In this document: one piece after another, positions 1 to 6,480 of the stretch
How the letters are laid out: the number at the start of each line of letters is the position of its first letter
Numbering within the stretch: the stretch's first letter is position 1
NCBI GenBank assembly: GCA_018699075.1
Contig: JABIPV010000354.1
Location: 1 to 6,480, forward strand
Direction: 5' to 3'
Origin: Kordiimonadaceae bacterium
GTDB lineage: Bacteria > Pseudomonadota > Alphaproteobacteria > Sphingomonadales > Emcibacteraceae
Length of the DNA: 6,480 nucleotides
Position numbers and translations under genes: made by a program
The notes under the pieces: model-generated
Told to the model about the DNA's origin: nothing
The model's input: the letters and a program-made list of their open reading frames with translations, nothing else
The model's database searches: none

Positions 1-1884
1 CCTAATGGCCAAGAACAAATTTCTGCATCTGATGCGCTTCGGTTAGCCGGCGGACCTGTTCGCCGCCAAGGAAATGCTATTACACACATGCATTTTGATG
101 ACATGGGTAGGACTATATTTCAAACATTAGACATGAATAGTAATTTAAATGGTGGTGAAATTATTATAGTCAATTTACGTGAAAATTCAGAATCTGGTAA
201 AGTGACACTCTCGGGCCATGTTAAAACACCTGGAGTTAGAGCAATTGGTAGTTTTAATACAGTTAAAGATTTAATTGGATCGGTCAAAAACCTTACGGAA
301 AACCCTTATCTTTTGTTTGGGATTGTTGAGCGAACTGATTTAAGAACGCAAGCCAGACAATTAATTCCTTATAATCCGCAAAAAGTAATTTCAGGTGAAG
401 ATAATTTCGAATTAACTGATGAAGATAAAGTTGTTATATTTGGTCGAAACGATGTGGAATTTTTAAGATCAGATGCTGTTCGCCAGGCAATTTTTACGAG
501 TGATTATTTAGAAGAAGAATTTTTGTCGAATGGTAGTAAGAATGTTAAATTTTGTGCGCCTGTTAAAAAATTGGCTCGTATTATGTCAGATACACAGTCT
601 GATAGGTTTGCAACAGCTATACGTGCCGTTTTTGTAAAACGTGAAAATTCAAGAGAACAGCAGAGAGATCAAGAAGCAATACTTGATGAAGTTGAACTAC
701 TTGCGCTTGAAAGACAAAAAGTTGAAACGATGGCAGGGTTAAATTCTGCTCCAAATCAAGCTTTGGTGTATGAAGGTGACGAAGAGGAAGTTGAGAAAGA
801 ACAGCAAGAAAGAAACTTTTCGTATTGCCCCGAAGTCTACCAGAATACTGAGAATCTGCTTTCATTTACTCTAGAACATATCATTTCTGTTGATGGTGCA
901 GTAAGATTGCCGGGTGTGTTTCCGATTACGAAAAATACTAACTTGGATTTATTATTAGCAGTATCTGGGGGGACTTCTAACGATGCAAATATGAGTAGAA
1001 TTGAAGTAACTAGTTATAGAGATGAAGCTACAGATGGCAATCTTGTAATGAATTGGGAATATGTTGATGGCTCCATATCAGATTTGAGTGAAATAGATAT
1101 TAATCCTGGTGGTGGGGTTCGTGTGAGTAGTGTTTATACCAACTTTGAATCAGGGGCTGTTTTGCTTTCGGGAGAATTTGTTCAACCGGGTGTTTATACA
1201 ATTCGAAAAGGTGAAAAATTATCCTCACTTATTAAAAGGGCGGGTGGTGTCACAGAACAAGCTTATCCTTATGGGGCAATTTTCACGAGGGACAGAGTAA
1301 AAGAAATTCAAAGTCAAGAAATGCAACAAACTGCCGTACGATTACAATCTGCAATGGTTTCAGCGTCCGTTAAGAAAAATATTGATGCATCTGGTGCAAT
1401 TGCTCTTCAAAGAATGGTCAACCAAATGGCAAATCAAGAGTTCATAGGTCGTGTGGTAATAGAATCTGATCCTGTAGTATTGGGACTAGACGAAAACAAA
1501 GATATTGTTCTTGAAGCAGGTGACACTCTGTTTATGCCTAAAAGACCTAATTTTATCGTAACCGTTGGAAATGTTCTAAACCCTAGTGCGTTACAATTCG
1601 TTCCCGATAAAGGCGTGAATAGCTATTTAGAAGAAGTAGGTGGCTTCACTATGGCCGCAGATGAAGATAGGGTGTTTGTCGTCTATCCTAATGGTGTCGC
1701 TAAACCAATCGATTTATCTTCGTGGGGAGGGGATCGAAATTTAAGTATTCCACCAGGATCTGCTATTGTTGTCCCAACTGATCTTAGCCCTTATGATAAT
1801 CTGACTTTGATCAGCGAAATCGGCGATATTTTTAGAAATCTTGCCGTATCCGCAGCATCCATTGCGATACTTGTAAGAAATTAA
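1..1884 (+). CDS. SLBB-domain polysaccharide export protein, Wza-like (5'-truncated by window)
   Basis: The frame is open from base 1, so the ATG at 88 is internal; 627 residues and the TAA stop are visible. The first visible residues (ISASDALRLAGG) are already inside an SLBB beta-grasp domain. Further SLBB-like units lie at about fragment residues 66-148 (VTLSGHVKTPGVRAIG), 285-375 (VDGAVRLPGVFPI, then LLLAVSGGTS), 380-425 (VLLSGEFVQPGVYTIRKGE, then LIKRAGGV) and 517-570 (VTVGNVLNPSALQF, then YLEEVGGF). The C-terminus, about residues 601-627, is a mostly hydrophobic amphipathic stretch, as in Wza-type proteins where a final helix crosses the outer membrane. Two cysteines (about 185 and 276) bracket a charged, probably helical segment with an acidic run. 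Known for the family: SLBB proteins form oligomeric conduits for capsule or exopolysaccharide export. Inferred: this protein does the same together with the YjbH protein encoded 34 bases downstream. The N-terminal signal peptide and any Poly_export domain would lie outside the window, so the exact subfamily is open. Confidence 0.9.
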   Translation, partial: PNGQEQISASDALRLAGGPVRRQGNAITHMHFDDMGRTIFQTLDMNSNLNGGEIIIVNLRENSESGKVTLSGHVKTPGVRAIGSFNTVKDLIGSVKNLTENPYLLFGIVERTDLRTQARQLIPYNPQKVISGEDNFELTDEDKVVIFGRNDVEFLRSDAVRQAIFTSDYLEEEFLSNGSKNVKFCAPVKKLARIMSDTQSDRFATAIRAVFVKRENSREQQRDQEAILDEVELLALERQKVETMAGLNSAPNQALVYEGDEEEVEKEQQERNFSYCPEVYQNTENLLSFTLEHIISVDGAVRLPGVFPITKNTNLDLLLAVSGGTSNDANMSRIEVTSYRDEATDGNLVMNWEYVDGSISDLSEIDINPGGGVRVSSVYTNFESGAVLLSGEFVQPGVYTIRKGEKLSSLIKRAGGVTEQAYPYGAIFTRDRVKEIQSQEMQQTAVRLQSAMVSASVKKNIDASGAIALQRMVNQMANQEFIGRVVIESDPVVLGLDENKDIVLEAGDTLFMPKRPNFIVTVGNVLNPSALQFVPDKGVNSYLEEVGGFTMAADEDRVFVVYPNGVAKPIDLSSWGGDRNLSIPPGSAIVVPTDLSPYDNLTLISEIGDIFRNLAVSAASIAILVRN

Positions 1885-1903
1885 TGTATCTTTCTATAAT
1901 AAT

Positions 1904-1909
1904 AAGGGG
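1904..1909 (+). promoter_or_regulatory. Ribosome binding site of the yjbH-like gene
   Basis: AAGGGG lies 9 bases before the ATG at 1919. It is a purine-rich Shine-Dalgarno match and supports that start, as does the signal peptide that follows directly. It sits in the short gap after the SLBB stop, which fits translation from a shared transcript. Confidence 0.7.
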
Positions 1910-1918
1910 CGTATTTTA

Positions 1919-4339
1919 ATGAATAGTTTAAAATATGCCCTTTGTTTATCTTGCTTCGTTTATACGGCTCATTCAAATGCTCAAGATGTTGGGCAGGTAG
2001 GCACGGATGTAGGCGGTACCGTTGGTAGTTTTGGCGGTATTGGATTGCTTGAGATGCGTAATGCACGTTTTTCTAATGATGGTGATCTCTCCGTTGGTAT
2101 GGGAATTTTAAGCGATGGACAGAATTATTATGCCACATGGCAGGCTACACCTTGGCTGGAAACCACGTTAAGATATTCTGATTACAATAATGCGCTTGAC
2201 GGTGTTGATAAAGGACTTGATGTAAAACTTAGACTGCTGGAAGAAGGTAAATATAAACCTGCTATAGCAATAGGTCTTCAGGATATGTTGGGGGATGGTG
2301 TTTTTAGTGGTGAGTATATCGTCGCCAGCAAACGTATTAATAATTTCGACTTCACCATGGGGTTAGGGTTTGGAAAATTGTCTGGTCGGGCAACAATTGG
2401 CAATATGTTTAAAGCGTTTGGAGATACCTTCTCTAAGCGTAGTTTTACAAATGATAATTCAGAAAAATTAAGGCTAGGAAATTATTTTTCCGGTGATAAA
2501 ATGGGATATTTTTGGGGTGTTGAATATAATACACCCTTAAAAGGTCTAACTGCTAAAGTTGAATATTCAACCGTAAAGAAATCAGATATCAAGATTTTTG
2601 AAAATTATAATAGTAAAACAGCCTTTAATTTTGGCATCAATTATAAAATAAACAACTGGTTAGAAGCTGGTGCAGGTTTTATGCATGGAAATCAATTTGC
2701 ATTTCATTTAACATTAACACAAAACCTACATAAACCAAGCCGTTTAATTTATGCAAAAGGCCCTGAGGTTGATGAAATAAGAGTAAGGCAATTAAAGAAT
2801 AAAGCCAAGAATACTCAAGACTATAAAACCAGTGAAGATGAAGATTATATTTTCGAACGATTAAACCAAATGGGTTTTAATATAACATCGTTGAATTTAA
2901 TGAAAGATTATATGGAAATAAGCCTAGAGCCTATGGAAAGACAAATTACTGATCGGGAAATTGTTCTAGGAAGTATACTAGAAAGCTATGCGGATGTTTA
3001 TTTGAATTTTGCGAATAACCCCCTCGACACTATACATGTTACTCGTTCTGATGAAAAAGGGAAAATGGCATTATCAAAATATCGAAATAGCGAATATTTC
3101 GCCCGTGAAGGTGAAGAATTATCAAATAGTGGTGAACGGTTAATTAGCAAATCAATATTCGACAAAATGTCATTGAGAAAACTTAAACCAAGCAGAGTTG
3201 AATTTTTAGAGAATGAAATCATCGTTGAAAAAAATGTATCCCCATTCAGTGAAATACCTAAAAATGTTGGGCGAACAGCCCGCATTTTAACTAATGAAGC
3301 CCCTGATAATATTGAACGCTTTACAATAATTTCTAAAGAACGTGGAACGAATGTTTCAAAAGTGTCTGTGCTTAGAAAAGATTTTGAGAAGACGGCTAAT
3401 TATACAAGTAGCCCTGAAGAAATATATGCTTCCGCAATAATAGATGAACCAATTCAGGAATATAAAAACGGAACTTCATTTGAGAGATTGCCAACTTTTG
3501 AATATGGTATTTTACCAGATGTGGTAAGTCATTTTGGTTCCGACAAAGATGATCATTTTAAAGCGGATTTGAATTTAAAAATCTATGCGAAAGTAAATAT
3601 AGCAGAAGGTCTGCAGTTAAATGCACAAGCAAAACAGCATTTAATAGGCAATTTAGATTTAATTCCTGTATCGAATAATCCAAATGTACCTCACGTCAGA
3701 AGCGATGTGGGATTATACGCATCTGAAGGGACATCGAGTATAAGCCGATTGAATTTGGAATATATTAAAAATCCTACGAAAAATGTTTACACTAAAATCA
3801 CTGCCGGATTTTTAGAAGAAATGTACAGCGGTGTGAGTGGAGAAGTTTTATACCGACCGTATGACAGTAATTTTGCGTTAGGAATTGATGTTAATTTTGT
3901 CAAACAAAGAGGGTATGATCAGCTTTTTGATATGAGGGAATATAAAACAGTAACCGGTCATGCCACTTTGTATCATGTTAATAAGAAATACGACATAACC
4001 AGTAAAATAAGTGCAGGGCGTTATCTTGCCAAGGATTGGGGGACGACAATTGATATTTCCAGACAGTTTAAAAATGGAATCAAAATTGGTGCTATTGCCA
4101 CATTTACCAATATGTCACAAAGTGACTTTGGACGAGGTAGCTTTGATAAAGGTATATATATGACCGTACCGTTCGATTTCTTTTGGTTTAAACAAAGCCG
4201 TGAAAAGGCCAAGTTTAGATTTAAGAGATTAGGTAAAAATGGCGGACAAAAAATTGAGCATCAAACAAATCTGTTTGAAATGCTATCAGCAGGTCAAACA
4301 AAAAGCTTAGAAAATAATTGGAATAAAATTCTTGAGTAA
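1919..4339 (+). CDS. yjbH: YjbH-family outer-membrane exopolysaccharide protein
   Basis: A complete 806-residue protein. Residues 1-21 form a Sec signal peptide: Lys5, a hydrophobic core, and probable cleavage after S-N-A at 21. Residues about 33-272 are beta-rich and open with the family signature (GSFGGIGLLEMRNARFSNDG, then WQATPWLETTLRYSDYN). Residues about 273-525 form a mixed, charged middle region. Residues about 526-756 are a second beta-rich part carrying the strongest YjbH motifs: HVRSDVGLYASEG (592-604), AGFLEEMYSGVSGEVLYRP (629-647), FVKQRGYDQLFDMREYKTVTG (starting at 660), SAGRYLAKDWGTTIDISRQF (698-717) and FGRGSFDKGIYMTVPFDF (737-754). A basic tail ends in the family-like pattern GKNGGQ...LFEML. 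E. coli YjbH, from the yjbEFGH exopolysaccharide operon, is roughly 700 residues, so this one is longer, mainly in the middle. Inferred role: outer-membrane partner of the upstream SLBB exporter, in one operon. Its molecular activity is not established. Confidence 0.92.
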   Translation: MNSLKYALCLSCFVYTAHSNAQDVGQVGTDVGGTVGSFGGIGLLEMRNARFSNDGDLSVGMGILSDGQNYYATWQATPWLETTLRYSDYNNALDGVDKGLDVKLRLLEEGKYKPAIAIGLQDMLGDGVFSGEYIVASKRINNFDFTMGLGFGKLSGRATIGNMFKAFGDTFSKRSFTNDNSEKLRLGNYFSGDKMGYFWGVEYNTPLKGLTAKVEYSTVKKSDIKIFENYNSKTAFNFGINYKINNWLEAGAGFMHGNQFAFHLTLTQNLHKPSRLIYAKGPEVDEIRVRQLKNKAKNTQDYKTSEDEDYIFERLNQMGFNITSLNLMKDYMEISLEPMERQITDREIVLGSILESYADVYLNFANNPLDTIHVTRSDEKGKMALSKYRNSEYFAREGEELSNSGERLISKSIFDKMSLRKLKPSRVEFLENEIIVEKNVSPFSEIPKNVGRTARILTNEAPDNIERFTIISKERGTNVSKVSVLRKDFEKTANYTSSPEEIYASAIIDEPIQEYKNGTSFERLPTFEYGILPDVVSHFGSDKDDHFKADLNLKIYAKVNIAEGLQLNAQAKQHLIGNLDLIPVSNNPNVPHVRSDVGLYASEGTSSISRLNLEYIKNPTKNVYTKITAGFLEEMYSGVSGEVLYRPYDSNFALGIDVNFVKQRGYDQLFDMREYKTVTGHATLYHVNKKYDITSKISAGRYLAKDWGTTIDISRQFKNGIKIGAIATFTNMSQSDFGRGSFDKGIYMTVPFDFFWFKQSREKAKFRFKRLGKNGGQKIEHQTNLFEMLSAGQTKSLENNWNKILE

Positions 4340-4428
4340 TTATTATAATTAAAACAGTGAAATTTTAAGAAATTTTAATATATTAGAGCTAAATATCTAT
4401 TTTTAAGAATTTATGGGACGGAAACATA
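4340..4428. other. AT-rich intergenic gap between yjbH-like and dehydrogenase genes
   Basis: These 89 bases contain no gene. AATTTTAA occurs twice in tandem register (4361-4368 and 4371-4378), and a related TTTTAAGAA-like string recurs near 4402. A perfect TATAAT lies at 4344-4349 but has no acceptable -35 at 16-18 bases, and in such AT-rich DNA it may be chance. No hairpin with a T-run is visible, so no intrinsic terminator separates the two genes. The gap is longer than the one upstream, so the dehydrogenase may have its own promoter, but none can be assigned with confidence. A weak ribosome binding site (GGGACGGA, 4415-4422) precedes the ATG at 4429. Confidence 0.5.
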
Positions 4429-5718
4429 ATGCTATTAACTACTGTATCATCAGAAACTAGGATCGTAGTCGTAGGACTTGGTTACGTGGGATTACCATTG
4501 GCTGTCGCACTTGCAAAGAAATTTGATGTTATTGGTTTTGATATAAGTGAACAACGCATTTCTGAATTACATGAAGGATATGATCGTACGAAAGAAATTG
4601 AAAAAGAAAGACTTGAAGCCAGTTCGATAATGCTCACTAGTTCAGCGGAAGATATAAAAGGTGCGGTTATATATATTGTCACTGTACCAACACCAGTTGA
4701 TGAAAATAATAAGCCGGACTTAAGACCCGTTCGCTCTTCGTGTGAAATATTGGGGCCGGTTATTGGTAAAAACAGTGTTGTTGTTTTTGAAAGCACGGTA
4801 TACCCTGGTGTAACAGACGAAATATGTGGACCTATACTAGCCGAAAAATCAGGGCTAGTTTGCGGAAAAGATTTCTTTTTAGGTTATTCACCAGAACGGA
4901 TTAATCCCGGCGATAAAGTACATACAGTAGATAAAATTACAAAGATCATAGCTGGACAAACACCGGAAGTGCTTGAAATTCTCGCAGATGTTTATAATGC
5001 AGTGACATCGGGTGGGGTGTTTCGCGCGTCAACAATCCGTGTTGCGGAAGCCGCTAAAGTAATCGAAAATGCTCAGCGTGATATTAATATCGGTTTTATA
5101 AATGAAATCACCATGATTTTTCAAAAGCTCGGCATTTCGGTTTATGATGTGTTAGAAGCCGCCGGGACCAAATGGAATTTTCTAAAATTTACGCCAGGAT
5201 TAGTTGGGGGCCACTGTATTGGTGTTGATCCTTATTATCTGGCGGAACGTGCGAAACAGGTTAATCACGACCCGCGTATTATTTTATCTGGGCGCTCTAT
5301 AAATGATGGTATGGCAGATTTTGTTGCCGAACGCATATGCGCCCAATTATCAGGTTCAGGTAAAATTCTTGTTCTTGGCTTAACTTTTAAAGAAAATTGT
5401 CCTGACTTACGAAACACAAAAGCCACTGATTTAATAGAGGGGTTAAAAATTCGCGGCTTTAAAGTCGATGTTCATGACTGTGCAGCAGACCCTGTGGAAG
5501 CTAAAAAGTTTTTCAATATTGATTTGAAAACTTCATTGAAAGACTTGAAAGATCATTCATATACCGCTGTTGTAGGCGTTGTTTCACATGATAGCTACAT
5601 TGACATCCCTTCAGAAGAGTTTGAACGCTTACTCGAGCCCGGAGGCCTCATTGCCGACATCAAAGCCATGTGGAAAGACCTGGAAAAACCACAATATATT
5701 AGAAAGTGGCAATTATAG
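4429..5718 (+). CDS. tviB: UDP-N-acetylhexosamine 6-dehydrogenase, TviB/WbpO type
   Basis: A complete 429-residue cytoplasmic enzyme of the UDP-glucose/GDP-mannose dehydrogenase superfamily, at the usual family length. The family performs a two-step NAD-dependent oxidation of the sugar C6 to a carboxylate. The N-terminal Rossmann fold carries GLGYVGLP (16-23), with Asp38 at the end of the second strand for NAD ribose. Active-site residues can be read by analogy with UDP-glucose dehydrogenase: Thr123 (ESTVYPG), Glu156 (SPER), Lys210 and Asn214 (EAAKVIENAQRD), the nucleophile Cys263 and Asp267 (GGHCIGVDPYYL). The C-terminal UDP-binding domain has LVLGLTFKENCPDLRNTK (314-331). The run TKWNFLKFTPGLVGGHCIGV is typical of TviB/WbpO rather than WecC/WbpA, which points to UDP-GlcNAc or UDP-GalNAc as substrate; which of the two cannot be read. 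The gene follows the export genes and would supply an aminouronic acid for the exported polymer. No key residue is missing. Confidence 0.93.
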   Translation: MLLTTVSSETRIVVVGLGYVGLPLAVALAKKFDVIGFDISEQRISELHEGYDRTKEIEKERLEASSIMLTSSAEDIKGAVIYIVTVPTPVDENNKPDLRPVRSSCEILGPVIGKNSVVVFESTVYPGVTDEICGPILAEKSGLVCGKDFFLGYSPERINPGDKVHTVDKITKIIAGQTPEVLEILADVYNAVTSGGVFRASTIRVAEAAKVIENAQRDINIGFINEITMIFQKLGISVYDVLEAAGTKWNFLKFTPGLVGGHCIGVDPYYLAERAKQVNHDPRIILSGRSINDGMADFVAERICAQLSGSGKILVLGLTFKENCPDLRNTKATDLIEGLKIRGFKVDVHDCAADPVEAKKFFNIDLKTSLKDLKDHSYTAVVGVVSHDSYIDIPSEEFERLLEPGGLIADIKAMWKDLEKPQYIRKWQL

Positions 5719-5721
5719 TTT

Positions 5722-6396
5722 CTATTCAGGAAACAATGAACTTGATCTTCCAGTTATGTAGTATGCTAATAGGCCGATATATTCGTGTATGATTAAGTCG
5801 AAATGAAATAGGTTTTTCGAAAAATCGAAATTGAAAATTCCATCATATTTAAGGGTTGTTCTATAATCAACGGGGTAAGGTTGAATGCTCACTCCTGCTT
5901 TTCTATACGCTGCGACTGAGCGTGGCATGTGATAAGCGCTTGTCACTAAAAACCATTTATTATTTTCGCCCGGTGTGATTAATTCTAATGTTTCAAGAGC
6001 ATTGCTGTGTGTGTTATAGGATTTTCGGTCAAACCTTATTCTTTTAATGTCGGTGCCGATATTTACTGTGGCTTGCTCACTTGTGGTGCTGATAGATGTT
6101 CGCTCGGCGCCCGCGAGGACGATGATACCGCTGTAGGGTCCATCGTCAATTATATTTCGGTAACTATCGAACCTTCCTTCAATGGGAAATGTCAGCCAAT
6201 AAGATATATTTGTGAAACCGGTAATAAATAAAAATAATAGGCTGATAGGGATAGTCTTGCGAGCTAGTATTTTGAGTATTGTATTTTTAGTGTTAAATTT
6301 ATAAATAATCATACTAATAATAAGTATGAAGATGATAAAATTACTAAGTTGGATTAAAACCCATATTCCTCTCGATATTATGTTGTCCCAAGCCAA
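5722..6396 (-). CDS. DUF218 (YdcF/ElyC-like) membrane protein with internal in-frame deletion
   Basis: The 224 residues read from a TTG start; the in-frame stretch upstream to the TGA at 6457-6459 has no ATG, GTG or TTG, and a GGA lies 6 bases before the TTG. Two hydrophobic helices (about 11-32 and 48-68) anchor the protein in the inner membrane, as in ElyC. The DUF218 domain begins with GIIVLAGAE (90-98), resumes at RIRFDRKSYNTHSNALETL (starting at 119) and continues with WFLVTSAYHMPRSVAAYRKAG (starting at 148), the PYPVDY segment and the terminal HEYIGLLAYYITGR. Between EQATVN (ending at 112) and GTDIKRIRF (from 114), members I recall have about 45-50 further residues, including the conserved TGG/SGG-S-G loop and the SEA-type helix; these are absent here although the frame continues. 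It may be a degenerate gene or a shortened variant. Known: ElyC affects undecaprenyl-phosphate-dependent envelope synthesis. A role with the neighbouring polysaccharide genes is inference. Confidence 0.82.
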   Translation of the reverse strand: MAWDNIISRGIWVLIQLSNFIIFILIISMIIYKFNTKNTILKILARKTIPISLLFLFITGFTNISYWLTFPIEGRFDSYRNIIDDGPYSGIIVLAGAERTSISTTSEQATVNIGTDIKRIRFDRKSYNTHSNALETLELITPGENNKWFLVTSAYHMPRSVAAYRKAGVSIQPYPVDYRTTLKYDGIFNFDFSKNLFHFDLIIHEYIGLLAYYITGRSSSLFPE

Positions 6397-6480
6397 TTTA
6401 TATCCAATATTTATGCTGTTTATAGATTTAATTGATAAGATTATGTAGTATCGTAATCAATGAAAAGCAAAAAAAAACAA
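6397..6480 (-). promoter_or_regulatory. Leader and possible promoter region of the DUF218 gene
   Basis: The 84 bases upstream of the TTG start hold no supported gene up to the window edge. On the minus strand, TTGATT (6460-6455) and TATCAA (6437-6432) are separated by 17 bases, each matching the sigma-70 consensus at 4 of 6 positions; this is a weak candidate promoter. A run of nine A (6469-6477 on the plus strand, T on the minus strand) sits at the edge. It could be the T-tract of a terminator belonging to a minus-strand gene outside the window, but its hairpin would not be visible here. Confidence 0.25.

Noticed and set aside
88..90. ATG at 88 as the start of the SLBB gene
   Set aside because: The same frame is open to base 1 and encodes conserved SLBB residues before this ATG, so the true start is outside the window.
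617..865. Minus-strand open frame of 82 codons inside the SLBB gene
   Set aside because: It lies wholly inside a well-supported coding region, resembles no family I know and lacks a convincing ribosome binding site.
2998..3285. Minus-strand open frame of 95 codons inside the yjbH-like gene
   Set aside because: Antisense shadow of the middle region of a confident gene, with no recognisable protein features.
4344..4349. Perfect TATAAT as a promoter for the dehydrogenase gene
   Set aside because: No -35 element at usable spacing, and the surrounding DNA is so AT-rich that a chance match is likely.
4482..4796. Minus-strand open frame of 104 codons inside the dehydrogenase gene
   Set aside because: Antisense to the conserved NAD-binding domain; the plus-strand frame has all catalytic motifs.
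5718..5734. Inverted repeat GTTTC/GAAAC as a bidirectional terminator
   Set aside because: The stem is only 5 bp and AT-rich, and no T-run follows on either strand.
6007..6231. Plus-strand open frame of 74 codons across the DUF218 gene
   Set aside because: Antisense shadow; the minus-strand frame matches DUF218 motifs on both sides of this interval.

Overview
The window is AT-rich DNA from a Gram-negative bacterium. Two of its proteins belong to envelope families found only in diderms: an SLBB-domain polysaccharide export protein and a YjbH-type outer-membrane beta-barrel. Family content and codon use suit a Pseudomonadota member, possibly marine, but the sequence alone does not fix genus or class.

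Layout: (1) 1-1884, plus strand, is the 3' part of a multi-SLBB (Wza-like) polysaccharide export protein whose start lies beyond the left edge. (2) After a 34-base gap with a good ribosome binding site, 1919-4339 encodes a complete YjbH-family outer-membrane protein. (3) After an 89-base AT-rich gap, 4429-5718 encodes a complete TviB/WbpO-type UDP-N-acetylhexosamine 6-dehydrogenase. (4) On the minus strand, 5722-6396 encodes a two-helix membrane-anchored DUF218 (YdcF/ElyC-like) protein, convergent with the dehydrogenase and only 3 bases from its stop. (5) 6397-6480 is the noncoding leader of the DUF218 gene and runs to the window edge.

Together the plus-strand genes look like the end of an exopolysaccharide or capsule module. 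The dehydrogenase would supply an N-acetylhexosaminuronic acid precursor. The SLBB protein would form the periplasmic/outer-membrane export conduit, and the YjbH protein would be an outer-membrane partner. The DUF218 protein belongs to a family that includes ElyC, which is linked to undecaprenyl-phosphate-dependent envelope synthesis, so its position beside polysaccharide genes makes sense.

The most notable anomaly is in the DUF218 gene. Against remembered family members it lacks about 45-50 residues from the middle of the domain, with both flanks in the same frame. I see no mobile element, CRISPR array, tRNA, rRNA or clearly new system in this window.
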